Source: Membranipora membranacea (lineage: Eukaryota; Bryozoa; Gymnolaemata; Cheilostomatida; Membraniporidae). From it: DNA of 64,000 nt. The position numbers and the translations under genes are program-made. This document shows, one piece after another, positions 1 through 13,000 of this stretch; position 1 is the stretch's first letter, and each line of letters opens with the position of its first letter. Location: the NCBI GenBank assembly GCA_914767715.1, contig OU612074.1, positions 10,264,062 to 10,328,061 on the forward strand, read 5' to 3'. Below the pieces are notes generated by a model. It was not told where the DNA came from. It searched no databases and was given only the letters and a program-made list of their open reading frames with translations.

Positions 1-102
1 GTGAGGCATAAAGCAGACACAGTTCTATTTATTGGTATCTTTACAAAAAAGATATCCTGTCCTGAATGGTGGCTGGTGCTGGCGACTGATGTTGAGAGAC
101 AT

Positions 103-218
103 GTGGCGGGTGCTGTATGGGACATGTCTTACAGCACTCAAGGCCTTTAAACCATTGTTGTTTGTGCTCTAGTGGTCGCATTAGTGCTGTAGCACAAGTC
201 CCGTACAGCACCTGCCAC
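103..218. repeat. Short inverted-repeat element (MITE-like)
   Basis: Arms at 103-123 and 198-218 are about 21 bases long and nearly complementary (GTGGCGGGTGCTGTATGGGAC against its inverse with about two differences). They enclose about 75 bases with no coding potential. This layout is typical of a non-autonomous DNA element. No target-site duplication was resolved. Confidence 0.6.
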
Positions 219-1030
219 ACGCCCAAGTGTTGGATCGGACTAAGTACCTAAAAGTATGTCTCAACTATGATTCTTTCACAATAGTGGCTACTACCCTTAA
301 AGAACAGGATTTTTTTGGTGATGATTTGGACATCAAAGCAGGAACATGCACAATTTGGTTTTCCTAGGCATGAAAAATATCAGTGCAAATCTGCTGCTAC
401 AGCCAAAGGCCCACCATAGAGGAGTGAATATTTGTGTAGTGTTAGTTAGTGATGCTAGCTAACTAAGGTTTTCATAAAATGATGAGGTTGAGTTAATGTT
501 AGCTAGCCATAAAATATGCTATTTTAAGCGTGCTTGAAAAGGTGAACTTCTACTTCTGAGAATACTAGTACCCCTCAGGTATACAATATCGATATGGCCT
601 AACCTAATTAGTTGGCTATTTATAGTTACGCTACTCGCTTTATATGTACTCAAAGCACTATAGAACATGAGTAATAAAGCTAATTTAATCCTTGCTTAAA
701 TATTAGCTACAGCGCACTCTTAGCTTACATGTCAGTTGTTGAATAGTATGCTTATCTAGGTAAATAAGCTCAGTTTTATACTCCCATTGAATGCAAACAT
801 TTAGTCTCGAGGGAAGTAAAATAATGGTCGCTCTATTTAGGTGAGAGCTTACTTTTATCAACACATCATGAGGGAAAGCAGTCATTACTTGTAGAATTTA
901 TCATTTTAGTTGTGATTGAAGAAAGACTTACCGGCAAATAGCTGTATTGTAAGCCCTTGCAATTTCTCTCTCTTGCTATACACTCTTGTTAAGCAGGGTT
1001 GTAAGAAGTTCAGAGGGCTATTTTTAGTTA

Positions 1031-1108
1031 GCCTGTCTTGACAAGCTTTGTTGTGGGGGAGGCTTTGCTCTCCCCCCCCCCCATCTGACAAAGCTTGTCA
1101 AGAAAGGC
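1031..1108. repeat. Hairpin with C-tract loop
   Basis: The arm CTTGACAAGCTTTGT at 1037-1051 is matched by its exact inverse complement at 1088-1102. Weaker pairing extends the structure to 1031-1108. The loop carries G- and C-rich tracts, including a long C run near 1071-1082. It may be a small MITE or a cruciform-forming repeat. Confidence 0.6.
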
Positions 1109-1217
1109 CTATGTTAATCAATGATTGATGACATGATGATTGACATGGCGAAAGAAGAAGCGATGGTCAACATCATGTGTTCATTAATTGTCTGTATGTC
1201 TTTTTAGCTGTGGGAGA

Positions 1218-4200
1218 ATGTCACAAGATCCAGAGAACGCATTGAATTTTGAGTGTGAAGGAATACTGTCATTAGCAGTAAGTGCCCAGTCAATATCACT
1301 CCAATTCAATCATTTGGCACTATGATTTTTAGTGACCTTTCCATGCTTTCCTATGCCTTGGTTGATATTTAAGCTTGCCCTGTCTCAAGTAGAACAACCA
1401 ATGCACCTCTTTGATACAACTGTTATTTTATTTGCACAAGGTGAAAACTTAGTGGGGATAGCACCACACCAAACAGGTGCATTACCAATTGTGTTATCAA
1501 CTCACAATGATGTCATGAAAGTATAACAATGAACCTATCACTACTACAAGGAACTATTAAATTTTTGGCTTTGGTTGGGGTGATTTATCAACTTATATGA
1601 AACATCGAGCAAGAAAAGATGTCACAAAGATTCGACTGGCCTTAAAAATTGACATCAACAAAACTGAAAAAAAATTGAGATTGTTGAAATCATACACTTT
1701 CTCTGCCAGGTGCACCTACTGTAATTTGCAGAGGAACATTTTAACATTGTTAATTAAATGACCATTGTCTTCTATTTATTTGATGGCGATTGCTTTAGTT
1801 TACGTCTGAATGACGCCATATATGTATGGACGCTTTATACCTAGCCTGCTGGAACATCTTTCCAATAGCTTTTTTGTCACAGACATAGTTTGTTTGTTTG
1901 TGTTATGTGAGAAAAATGATACTTGTTGATATGATAGGCAAATGAGTAATTGCTATTTTGTTACTTTAGATAGATGCTTTACACTGTAAAGGATACAGAG
2001 TGGCTCTACTCGCTGCCCCAGATAGTGATGATGTCATGACTTCAGACTTACTCACTATATACAGAGATGTAACCATCAACATACAACAATCCCTAGAGTG
2101 TCTGTTCAAGGGACTTGTAGCAGGTGAGAACGACTTTGCGCACGTGCAGTCAAACGATTCAGATGCGGGAACAGTCCTACTAGGTTATGTCGGGTATGGC
2201 TTTAAAGTTCTTAGGCTGAAAAGTCTTTAGGAAATATGAAATAAAACAGCCTGGACACCTAATTGGGATCATAGTGGCTTTCTCCTGACCATTGAGATCC
2301 TAGCTTTGGATCCTGACTATCATCCATGTGCCCACCCATCCTGTACCCTCAACCGGTCAACCCCAATGATTAATACACTCAATGTTGAAGACAATCCATC
2401 GCAATCACTTAACGATCTGTGACAAGCAAACAGTAATTCACTAAAGTGTTCCTAGGATGTTAAGTTCGCCTATTCTAAAATGCTTGAAACAGTGTAATTT
2501 ATAGCTAATATTTACTCAATCTCTTTACCTTATATACACCCCCAACTAAGCTGGCATAAATTGACGCTAGCTATGCAAACACTCTTAGGCTAAAGTGTAG
2601 CTAATATTTACTCCCATGGGTGGTAGCAAGATTCACATATGGGTGACTCGCTCAGCAAATTGAGCTAGTTATAGTCAACAAGCCGTCCGAATTGGTAAGA
2701 AGACAGAGGGTGTCCATGAAGACTGGTCACATAGGCCCATGTTGTTGTGATGGAGTATCTATGTAAGTTAAATGAAGTTCTTGCTAACTTTAATCCCATG
2801 TGTAAGACTAATATTTCCTCGCCACTGGATCCACAATATTGTGACTGTGTTGCATTACAAGTATCCAAAGGTGAATTTCACGACATATGAGCAAACATAC
2901 CATTGGAGATCCAGTTGCAGATGGAGATCTCAGTAGTTGGGTACACTAAAATTTCACCATTGGATTAAAGTTAGCTAGAGCCAAAGAGTCTGTTGTAGCT
3001 TCAATAGTTTACATTTTGCACTTCAAAAATGAAAAACGTCTGTCTTATGGAGGCCCTCTGTCATCCAACCAATTCGGACTGCTGGTGAACTAAAAACAAG
3101 TCATTGATACAAGTGCCAACCGTTGTCAAGACATTTTCATTGGCCGATAACTAACTGGCAACAGCTCAAATGCTCTAATTGGTACAGCATCACGGAGCTT
3201 CTTTTGGCTTTAACACACAGCACTATGCAGTATTAAAATCATGAAGGAGTTATCTGTCCAGTCAAAGAGGGAAGACGACTCTATTTGAACAAATATTAAT
3301 TTGTTAAACCACTGCTGACACAGCTGGGCTTTGCCCAGCAGTGCCACCAGTCAAAAATTTTAATAGAGAGTTGTGGCATCAAAACATCTAACCAGTAGCT
3401 TTGAATGGAGTTATATGAGCTCTCAAAATGTAAGGAGTATCTTCTTCCCCAGCCATCCACCATTAGTGATGACATATGTTGAGGTTGACCAATCAGGTTG
3501 GATCTCAGCTAGATTTTAAAGGCACCTGATTGGTCAACCTCAACATATGTCATCACTAATGGTGGATGGCTGGGGAAGAAGATACTCCTTATATTTTGAG
3601 AGCTCATATAACTCCATTCAAAGCTACTGGCTAGATGTTTTGATGCCACAACTCTCTATTTAAATTTTTGACTGGTGGCTATGCTGGGCAAAGCCCATCT
3701 GTGGCAGCAGTGGTTTAAACTTATTATATTATGATTGATATTAATGGTCCAATTACAATCCATATGTGAATGGTGATATGAGACTCAGGTATGTTGGCCA
3801 GTGGTTTGAAATGTCAGATTTTATATGACAGAAAAATGATAAAAACAACTCCCCAATTTCATCTCACCAACATTAATTTAAATTTGTTATTTATCCGTTG
3901 AATTTTACAATAAATTTACAATAGGTAACATTACTTTAAATAGTATGCACAGATTTGTTAAAATGATTGATTTTTTTGTGATTCTGCAGCCCTGCCTAAG
4001 AAAGATAAACCTTCACAGCAAAACAGAGCAACTCCTAACAAAGATCCTCACAGTCTTACCATCCAATCAAATAGACCGAACAGCTCTTTACGGAGCCAAA
4101 ATGTAACTGAGGTTAAGCCTACAGACCTAGAGATCGAACTTTCACTGGATAGTACAGCTGTCATAAGTCCGCAAGTAAGTCGCTTTCTACCCTCAGGATA

Positions 4201-7200
4201 TTTCTGTAGTAAACTACATCCATTACACTTCAGTATTTGAAAAAAATTAGCCATTTTGTGTAGTTGACCAAATTAGGTGCCTTGCCAATAAAAATTTTAC
4301 AAGGTTCTACTGTAGTGTATCACTGTGTGGAGACACTTTTAACTCTGCAGCGTATGCTCAATGTGAAACCCAGTGGAAGCCAATCATTTAGGCCACAATG
4401 GAACATTGAGTTTGAAATCTTGTGGGAGAAGCGTATATTGAAAGGTAGCAATGCCCCTGTGCGGTGGTGACTGTCCGTGTCACAACAATATCCTGCAGGC
4501 AGAACTGTGCTGCATTAACCTTGATCAAGTATGATTAATTTAGCTGGTCATTTGGAACTGCTGGGTACTGTGTCTAACATAAACCATATCATATTGATGG
4601 ATTTACAAATGATTCTGTCAATCTATCCATGTCATTGTTTCCAATAACAATGTCTTTCTGTGACAGGCACCCTCGAATTCAGATAGAGGGCTCCGGCCTG
4701 GCAGAAGGAAGCTAAGATCACAGAATATTAGCATCACAAATGAAGACAATACACAGTGTAGTCCACAGGCGGCTAAACGCAATGACAATATCAGTAATGC
4801 TGCCAAAAAGAGGTGCCTGGGTGCAGCAAACGATAAGGAGACCACAAACAACTCTATAGATATAAGCACACTCTTCAATACAAGCCAACATAATGCTGTG
4901 AGAGACAATACGCTGCCTAGTCCTTCAACGGGTCAGCGTAATGAATCTCAGTCTATACCATCAAATATTTCTGACTATGTCAAAGAAGAGCCTCTTGTTA
5001 TAAGTCAAGGAGGTGAGTGGAGTGTTTTGGTTACGAGAAGATGTTTGCTGACTGCTACAAACTAGGGTCAAGCACTACAAGTTATTATTATAACAGTTGA
5101 ATAAGGCACATCTTTCTAGCATTTGTTACCAATGTAAATGTATTTAGGGCGATGAAGCTAAGATGTTTTACTTGTGATACTTGGAACGATGCTTTGATGT
5201 GTAAAAAACAGACGCAGCCCTATGTTAATACACTGGCCTTCTATTGGACACCTCCCAACCTTCTGGCTATATTGATTCCTGGATCAAGTATAATCTAATT
5301 CACCTCTATTTGTGGTCGCTACGCCTCTCGTGTCGCTGCCAGCATATCAGTAGAATGAAAATGGCTTGGAATGAGAGAGAATCGGAGAAAACTTGATCTG
5401 GAATGTTTCATTGTGTCCATGTTGATCCACGCTCAAATGATTAAACCATATTTTTCAATCTCAAGTTGGTGATGGTCCATGTGTTTTAGGTCCATGTCAC
5501 TTCTAATTCATGTAGATTCACAATTACATGATCAAATATGATTTTCAATTTTGTGATTTCTAAATCACTCATTGCTGATGTAGGTACCATCCCGATGGAA
5601 GCAGAAAACTCAAACACACAAAATCTCTTACCTGAAGACTACGCTGCTGCTGAGCTAACGCAAGCAAGGCTGGAACTTCTCTATGACCCTCATGAAAGGT
5701 GAGTAACATCGTTTAAAGACTACCCAAAGACCAATGCATGTTAAGTCAGGCGGTGACTTTTGATAAAGTTATGTCAGATTTGCATCGAGAAAAAATTTAA
5801 TGCACTCCTTGGCATGAAGTGCTTGTTTCTTGTATTGAGCATCCTGTTCATAGTGACATCATAGTGCAGAGAACGAGAGTTACCTTCCCTTATGGGAGGC
5901 ACTCTCTACACCATCATTATTTCATGCCAAGTAGAGCATTGATATATTCAACCAAGTAAATCTGATAAACTTTATCATAAGTAACTGCCTGACTATAACA
6001 TGCATTTGTATTTGGGTAGTCTTTAGTAGTTTGTCCTGTCTTGTAAAAGAATATGTGTTGACTCCAGAATTGTCTTCGGGTTCGGACATGAAGGGAGGAC
6101 CTACCAAATAGATTCATTGTAAACAGTTATTTCTAGTACAACAATGTTTCACTCGCGGTAAACTGTAAAATGACATAAGTGCATTCAACATCTACAAACT
6201 TAAATTCTCTTGTAGTGTGCAACCATTGTGGCATACTGTTCAAAGTTTAACTCGGTGCTTCCCATTGTATCATCATAGGCATTCAGGAGAGCACATAAGC
6301 CTTACATCAATTTTTCTTTACCGAGATGAGTAGGCATATCTTTCTCAGTTAGGTGCTGCCATAGAAATTGGGCCCATTTCTGGAACTGATTTGCCCTCGC
6401 TCTTGTTGTGGTTGTTGCAATCTATTCTACAAGCTAATATTGTTCGTTGTGCCATGTGAATATCAGAAATTTGTCACACAAGTCTATGACTCGGACCTAT
6501 GATGAGATAGAAATGTTGACTTTAAAAATTAAATTAGAAAATCAATCGCTATTGCGTAGTGGTTTTCTTTCATTATAGCTTTCTTTTAGTTTTATTCTAG
6601 CGAGTCCACTAACAACTTATTTAGTGTAGTAGCTTTCATCTGTTCCCTCTCCTTTTTGTCTGCTGGTTGCACGGGGATGATCATAAAAAGTCAAGGAACC
6701 GAAAATCATACACTATGGCATTCAAAGCTCAGTGCATAATTGAATCTGACAAGACGAGCGTCAGGCTATCAGCCGAAAAGAATCAGGTAGACAGTGGACA
6801 ACTCCAAAGATGGAGAAAGCAAAGGACATCTATTATTAATCAGGCAAATGGATGTGACAGCCAAGCTGTATGCTTGAGGCCACCATCAGACTATGTGATG
6901 TTCCCTGAACTGGAAAAAGCACTGGATGAGTGGGCCAAAGGGGAGATTATTAAGAAGTGAGTTTACTCGATAATTATACCAAGGTTTTGTAACGAGGCAA
7001 ATAATAGATTAGCATTTGAGTCATGACAAACTTTATTTGTTCAAATTTAAGGCTAAAATTAACTCTTAAAGGCTACCCAAAGACCAAAGCATGTTAGATT
7101 ATAGTCAGGCAGTTACTTATGATAAAGTTGTGTCAGATTTGCATGGTTAAAAAACTCAGTGCTCGACTAGGCATGAATTATTGATGGTTGAAAGAGTGCC

Positions 7201-9171
7201 TTTCACAAGGGAAGCTCATTCTCATTCTCTGCATCATGATGTCACAGTCTCCCGGAAGTGCAATACAAGAAACATGACTTTGACACCATAATACAGAACC
7301 TGCCTTACTGTAACTAAACTAATATGCTTTGGTCTTTTGGTAGTGTTGAATTTTTTATGTTATCAAACCTTATGTTCTGCTTTACTCTACTTCAAGGAAA
7401 TATGTTAGTAAAAGGGAGATGAAAGTGAAGGCCTTGGCACTTTATGAGTCCTTGAGGGAGAAACATGACTATCCTCCTTTCACATGTTCAAGAGGGTGGA
7501 TTGAAAAGGTTAAAGAGAGGTATGGCATAACACAAAACTCAAAATCGTCAGATTATGTGATGTTCCCTGAACTGGAGAAAGCACTGGTTGAGTGGGTCAA
7601 AGGGGAGATAATTAAGAAGTAAGTTCACTCGTTAATTATACTAAAGCCTAAACTACAGGTTCGGTTATGAGGCAAAATGATTTGTTCATGCTAAAATTAA
7701 CTCTTAAAGACTACCCAAAGACCAAAGCATGTTATGTTAAAGTCAGGCAGTTACTTATGATTCTGTCAGATTTGCATGATAAAAAAATTCAGTGCTTTAC
7801 TTGGCATGAAGTATCTTCCCTTGTGGAAGGCACTCTTTCCACCATTATGCACTATAACTAAACCAACATGCTTTGGTCCTTGGGTAGTGTTTAATTGTTA
7901 TCAAATCCTTGTTCTTCTTAACTCTACTTCAACCTAAACTCTACCCAACTTTAAAATATTTTCCTGTTTTGTCAATAATCATACCTCTTTTAACAGGAAT
8001 TATGTTAGTAAAAGGCAAATGCAAGTGAAGGCCTTGGCACTTTACGGGTCCTTGAAAGAAAAACATGACTATCCTCCTTTCACATGTTCAAGAGGTTGGA
8101 TTGAAAAGGTTAAAAAAAGGAACAGCATTACTCAAGACTCAACAAGGGGTAAACCTAAGCGTTCAACTCACCAAGAAACTGCAGGTCAGAATTAAATACA
8201 AGTAAAGTTGTCATTTGCAGAATTGAAATATAGTACACAGCGTTGAGTACTCAAAGAGTTGGATACTAATATATAATTGCTACCAAAATAACTCATAGTC
8301 AAGGCTGTCGTCGAAACAATTTGAGTACTCTATGTAGAAAAAAGTAATAGTATTCACTTTGTTTGACCAAGGAGTTAGAGACTCTAATTTCTTGGTTTGC
8401 CTATTTTCAACAAGTGGGAATATTCTAATGGCTGTAACAATTACCCTGCCTGAGCAATTGTTATATTCTAACATTACACTCTCATATTTATCAAGACTCA
8501 AATATATTTAACAATATTATGTATTACATGAGTTTTCTGTTCCAGGTGAAACTGAGGAAACTGTAGATGGCTGTAGTAGCATGCCATCCGAACATCATCC
8601 AGCTGAGACAGATGGACCAAAGGCACTCATGTTGGGCACAAACAGCTGTCTCTCAAGTAGAACAGAGGGGTGGCCCATAAAGATTGTGCACGTCGAAACA
8701 TTGTTACAGTTTGAAGACGATAAACAAATAAATAATCCGTCTTTTTCATCAACTATAATACAGAAGAAAAATCCACTGAGAGAAGTGAGAAGGAACACAA
8801 AGGACTTTACTGATGGTATGTACAATGAAAATCTAGGTCTGAGTGGCGTGTTCACTTTACAAAGACCCTATCTCATTCTCAATAAAACACTAAAATGAAA
8901 AACTCAGGAACTAAAATAAAAGCCCTCCCAGGTTCTAAAAATGGGAATATTAAATTTCTTGAATCAATTTATTCTTTGTTGTCTGTCAGTGGATTTGAGA
9001 CAATTTTATATTATATATTCTGCTTAACTAGCATCCTGTTAAAGAAAATGTGGCCCATATTATTATATATTATGGTAATATTATATTTTATATTATATTG
9101 ATATAGCAATCGAAGAGGATGACTCGGATGACCTGTATGAACTCAATGATGATGGAGATGAGGAGGATTAG
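1218..9171 (+). CDS. CENP-B/pogo-like DNA-binding protein, duplicated HTH domain
   Basis: Ten coding exons keep one frame and end at TAG: 1218-1277, 1970-2123, 3990-4174, 4667-5012, 5584-5698, 6696-6956, 7397-7618, 7997-8184, 8546-8815, 9107-9171 (621 residues). The start is the first ATG after an acceptor at 1207. The N-terminal half is polar and unrecognised; it includes VKEEP, a possible SUMO site. Exon 6 encodes a first helix-turn-helix (RKSYTMAFKAQ to LQRWRKQ). Next come two near-identical copies, about 74 residues each, of a CENP-B/Tc5-type domain, from FPELEKAL to GWIEKVK. The tail is acidic (EEDDSDDL... to the stop), as in CENP-B. No DDE/D catalytic domain follows, so this is more likely a chromatin or transcription protein derived from a transposase than an active transposase. 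The exon 6 acceptor is uncertain (6630 or 6633 also fit). Confidence 0.85.
3303..3720. repeat. Long foldback element in intron 2
   Basis: Two arms of about 196 bases (3303-3498 and 3524-3720) are near-perfect inverse complements and are separated by only about 25 bases. The ends read GTTTAAACC-like and GGTTTAAAC. The element contains no open frame. It lies in the second intron of the CENP-B-like gene, so the pre-mRNA could form a very long double-stranded hairpin. It is probably a foldback or MITE-type insertion. I could not identify a clean target duplication. Confidence 0.85.
5711..6035. repeat. MITE with GACTACCC-type terminal repeats (copy 1)
   Basis: The left arm begins TAAAGACTACCCAAAGACC near 5714. 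The right arm ends with the inverse, GGGTAGTCTTTA, near 6030. Internal arm sequence, such as GTCAGGCGGTGAC against its inverse, continues the pairing for over 100 bases. The TA at each end suggests a Tc1/mariner-type target, which is inference. It sits in intron 5 of the CENP-B-like gene. Further copies lie in introns 6 and 7. Confidence 0.75.
7065..7345. repeat. MITE copy 2 (intron 6)
   Basis: The ends read GGCTACCCAAAGACCAAAGC and, inverted, GCTTTGGTCTTTTGGTAGTG. The interior matches the other copies (GTCAGGCAGTTACTTATGAT). It lies in the first duplicated intron of the CENP-B-like gene. Confidence 0.75.
7705..7892. repeat. MITE copy 3 (intron 7)
   Basis: This has the same terminal repeats as copy 2 (AAGACTACCCAAAGACC and its inverse near 7865-7890) but is about 90 bases shorter inside. 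It lies in the second duplicated intron. Its position matches copy 2, so it was probably carried along by the segmental duplication and not inserted independently. Confidence 0.75.
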
Positions 9172-10064
9172 ACAATTAATTAAGATCAGTAGATGCAGAT
9201 AGATTCCCCACGAGTGTGACAACTTCTTATTTGGGTGCTATGAGACAGTAACGTTTTAGCTTCAACAGCATGAAAACCGATGCCAACATTAACTGTCATC
9301 TCAGGACAGTACTATAACAGTTTAAATTACTTTATTCATGTCTCTGCTTCTCATTATTTTTGTTTTAAAACATCTCATATTGCCAGATATTAGTAAACAT
9401 TCAATCATTACTATACAGCTCCAGCTTCCATAATTCTGTTTTATTTGTGTTGAGACATTGAACAGGCTGAGGTTTTTCTAGGGGGTTTTGAGGAAAAACT
9501 CACTAGTTTTCATAACGGTTATGTTATCACCCTATAACATTGTTGTTTTCATCATAATTGTAAATAAATTTTGGAGAATATTTACCTATCAACATGGAAT
9601 CCATTGCTGTATGCTCTGTAACGATGTACCCTCTGACTTATCTTAGTAGGAAGTAGCTCAGTTGATTAGAGCGACTTCCCTCTAACGCGCAAGCGTTGGA
9701 GGTCTCAGGTTCGAATCCCACTGCAGTCTACTGACTACTGGGCTCACTTGACGCCCCAGGTGTAAATTGAGAGCAACTTGGCGCCGAATATGGCGGCCTC
9801 GCCCTTAATGCACTTGTATTTCTCAGTCTTCGGACAGGGACAAACTTGCTATTTTAACCCATTTTCAACCCCTAAAATAATCCCCAATCTAAAAAAATGT
9901 GTCTGATAAGAAAGGGTAAAATTTGTGCTGCGGAAAGCATGATTGGAGGACAAAAGACCAATAAAAGAGGAAGAAAGACATACATTTGTAACTTAATTGT
10001 TGTCTCTGAAAATTAATGTTGATTTCGAGTATGCATTGATGTTGAGTTAGTTTTTTTAATCTGG
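9172..10064. other. Intergenic: 3' flank and tRNA-like repeat
   Basis: This is the 3' flank of the CENP-B-like gene, with an AATAAA-containing stretch near 9562. It is followed by a tRNA-like sequence and then AT-rich DNA up to the next gene. No exon was recognised. The promoter of the downstream helix-turn-helix gene should lie here if its ATG is at 10065. Confidence 0.5.
9644..9735 (+). repeat. tRNA-derived SINE head or tRNA pseudogene
   Basis: A good Pol III A-box (TAGCTCAGTTGATTAGAGC, about 9654-9672) is followed at normal distance by a B-box (GGTTCGAATCC, about 9708-9718). The anticodon arm does not fold normally: GACTTCC pairs with GGAGGTC around an 18-base insert that is itself a small hairpin (AACGC-GCAA-GCGTT). 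The acceptor and T stems are imperfect. This fits a tRNA-derived SINE better than a working tRNA gene. Confidence 0.55.
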
Positions 10065-13000
10065 ATGACTGAATTTATGATCTATTTTAGCTTCACCGCT
10101 GCGGACAACACCAGCACGACAAAATTATTTGTTGAGGGTTTGAAGAAGGAAACCTACACAGATGAACAAGCTATTGCTCTGTGTAAATGGGCTTACAGCA
10201 AGGCCAAGCAATCAGCCAGAAGAAGTACTCAAGAAGATGTCAACAATGAACAGGAAAATAATGTAAGTCAAATCAAGGAGTCTCTAACTCCTTGGTCAAA
10301 TGTAGATACTAAGATGTGGGCTTAGAATACGGATTTAGGCTATCTTGTCTTTGTTTATCACTCTTCAGACCATTAAAATTGGTGAATTTGATAAGTTTAT
10401 TCACCTGTTGACCTAAATCGTCTTAGTAAAGAGTACCTACAGACCAAAGCTTCATAATAGTCAGGCAAGTAAAATATTGTTGTACTCATGCAAGATTTCA
10501 GTATCGAAAAACTGCAAAGCTCTATTGGGTCAGAATTATTGATAGCATAAGAGATTGTCATCGGCAGTTTATTGGGGTTGTACAGTACAGTCAACTGCAT
10601 GCCACTCATATTCATCATACCAAAGCAAGGGGGTCAACTTCTTACACTATCACATATTTTTCCCGAGAAAAGCTTTGAATATGATCACTGGTGGTACAAT
10701 ATTGAATAAATCCAGCAGTACTTACTACATGACTATAAAAGTATTTGGTCTGTGGGTATGATTGGAGAGTCCACTTTATATTTGTTAACACTGTTATTTG
10801 CATTTTCATGCCATATCAGAAGTTGAAATTGAGTATGGTAACAAAGAAAACCACACAAAAGAAATTTAAGGTTTCTTCGGGCTATTCTCAGCTCTTAGTG
10901 ACAACATTAGAAATTTGTAAACCTTTTCCAACATTACAAAAAGTCCAAAATATGGTCAATTCAGTAGCTCAAACTTATTCACTTATTCCAGACATGCTAT
11001 AGCAATTGGATGCAAGCCGCAACCAAAATCAACAATCAATATACTTGTTTGATGGTCTTTTTCTATACCAAACCCTGATCTGCCATTGTGGCACCACGAA
11101 TGTAACATTATACTAGTGACTGGTACTATCGTGCCTGGTTCTGTAGGCAGGGGACAAGTCAATAATTGGAACAAAAAAGTCGACTCATCGCAACTCCACC
11201 GAAACTAGCAATTCTCCTAAAGCCTCGAGTTCTGAGGATGATCAAGAGACAGTAGAGAAGGAAGAACACACTGAAACTTTAGTGAGTAAACAAATCTGGC
11301 CATAGTTTACACTACCAACCACCCTCCCCACCCCCTTACTCAACCCTCCATCATCACCTGCCACTACTCATAACAAACCTAGCCTACTCACATAACTCCT
11401 ACTTGTATGGATTTAGTGTTCGAAAACTAGGCAGAACACTGTCTCTAAAAAATTGATATCTTTTATCCAGACTTCCAGACTCGTTATGGTTTTTGTTATG
11501 GTTTTGATGGGGTATACTTGGTGCTGGTGCTTTACAGTTTGCATGCGACCATCAATAAACAATGGCTGAGCTCACTGCTGATTTATTTTGTTCAAATTTC
11601 AGATCAAAATCAGAATACCGAGAAGCAAGCGACCAAAATACCAATCTCACTCCGCTCTGCGGAGACATGAAATTGGAAAGTATGCACACGACTTCTCAGT
11701 CAAGTTGGTAAAAAAGAAATTTGGCCACCTTAACCTTCCAGGTAATTGTAAATTACTTTGTAATTTTGCAAAAGAATGCATGTATGAAAGTCACTGTTGT
11801 CATTTTTTATTCACCAGGGGGGTCTTTCAATAAGAATGAGCGATGCTGTACTAAAGCAAGTTATCACTATCACATCGCTCAATATTATCACTCACTTGGT
11901 GTTTCAATTAGACAAAATCGCTCCCAAATCGCTCCCAAATCGCTCACTCAAAGTGTGTATAGTTCCATCATAGAGTGAGCGATCTGAAAGCGAGAGCCTA
12001 GCAGGTATCGCTCACTCACTGTGAACGATCAGATTGCAATTTTTGCTGTTTCTTATTGAAAGACCCCTGCACCATCAGAATCAACGCTCTTTATACCCAA
12101 CATGCTATCCACATATATTTGTAATAGAGTACTATCCTATTCGAAGTAGATTCGTTTCCTATTTTTACTGCTGGGTGCTCTGTAGCCAATATGTTGGCTC
12201 TGATTGGTTGGAACGGGATGGGTCAGAGCCATTGCATTGGCTAGGTCCTTTGTAACCTTTTTTGTTGTCTGAGATATACATGATCACGCTTAGAAACTCA
12301 GTTGCTGATTTTATTTTAGGAGCCACAATAAGAACATGGCGGACTAAATACAGAAAAGGTTTGGCGCAGTTGAAAGCCAAACATGGAGCCAATTATGACC
12401 CCGAAATCCATGAAAATGAAGTCCAGGCTGAAATGAAGGTACACAATTATGATACTTTAGTAATTAGGAGCCAACTTTCAGCTGTCATCACACATTCCTA
12501 ATGACTGTTCCAAAAAAATCAGGCTCATATAGGAGTTAAATATTCGCAAGTCGAAATGTTTGCCATTTCGCACAAGTATGACAAATTTATTGCTACCAAA
12601 CATAAACTCAACCTCATTGAGTTTTATTAGGTCCAAACTAAGCTGGCAAAAATTTAAGTACAACCTCAATTAGCTCAACCAAACCCTTGATAATGTCAGA
12701 ATTTACATTTAAAATCATACTTATCCATTAACCTGTCTTAAAGATGTATAGCATGATCAGATCAGATCATTTATTCAACATGTCTATTCTTTCAGAGAGG
12801 CCGGCCACCTGTCATGGGCAAATATGATCAAGAAGTAATGAACCGGCTAGAGAAACTCACCGAAAGTGGTACAATCGTAAGCTGGCATACTGCTGTTGCT
12901 GTCGCAAAATCAATTGTGGAAGTGAAGGAAAAGAAAGAAAACCAGCACAAGTACAATGTTGGTGAACCGTGGGCAAGATCTCTGTTTTCACGAATGAACA

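Larger units (their letters stand above)
1..1207. other. Gene-free left edge
   Basis: I see no exon with matching splice sites and an open frame on either strand. The stretch holds an inverted-repeat element (103-218), a copy of the AGCTAGC-rich repeat (about 430-560) and a second hairpin around a C-tract (1031-1108). The short open frames here have no recognisable domain and are probably chance. The promoter or 5' exon of the next gene may lie in this stretch, because that gene's first coding exon begins at an acceptor site. Confidence 0.6.
6886..8150 (+). repeat. Tandem segmental duplication within the CENP-B-like gene
   Basis: Sequence from 6886 (end of exon 6, donor, intron 6, exon 7) recurs from 7548 (end of exon 7, donor, intron 7, exon 8). 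The offset is 662 bases at the start. The exon 7 and exon 8 acceptors are 600 bases apart, so the second intron is shorter. Both copies carry the same MITE (7065-7345 and 7705-7892). The result is two tandem domains and two introns at identical positions and phase. Confidence 0.85.

Noticed and set aside
4618-4908. 96-codon minus-strand frame, Leu/Ser-rich
   Set aside because: It is the shadow of the plus-strand exon 4667-5012, which has proper splice sites and fits the gene's frame.
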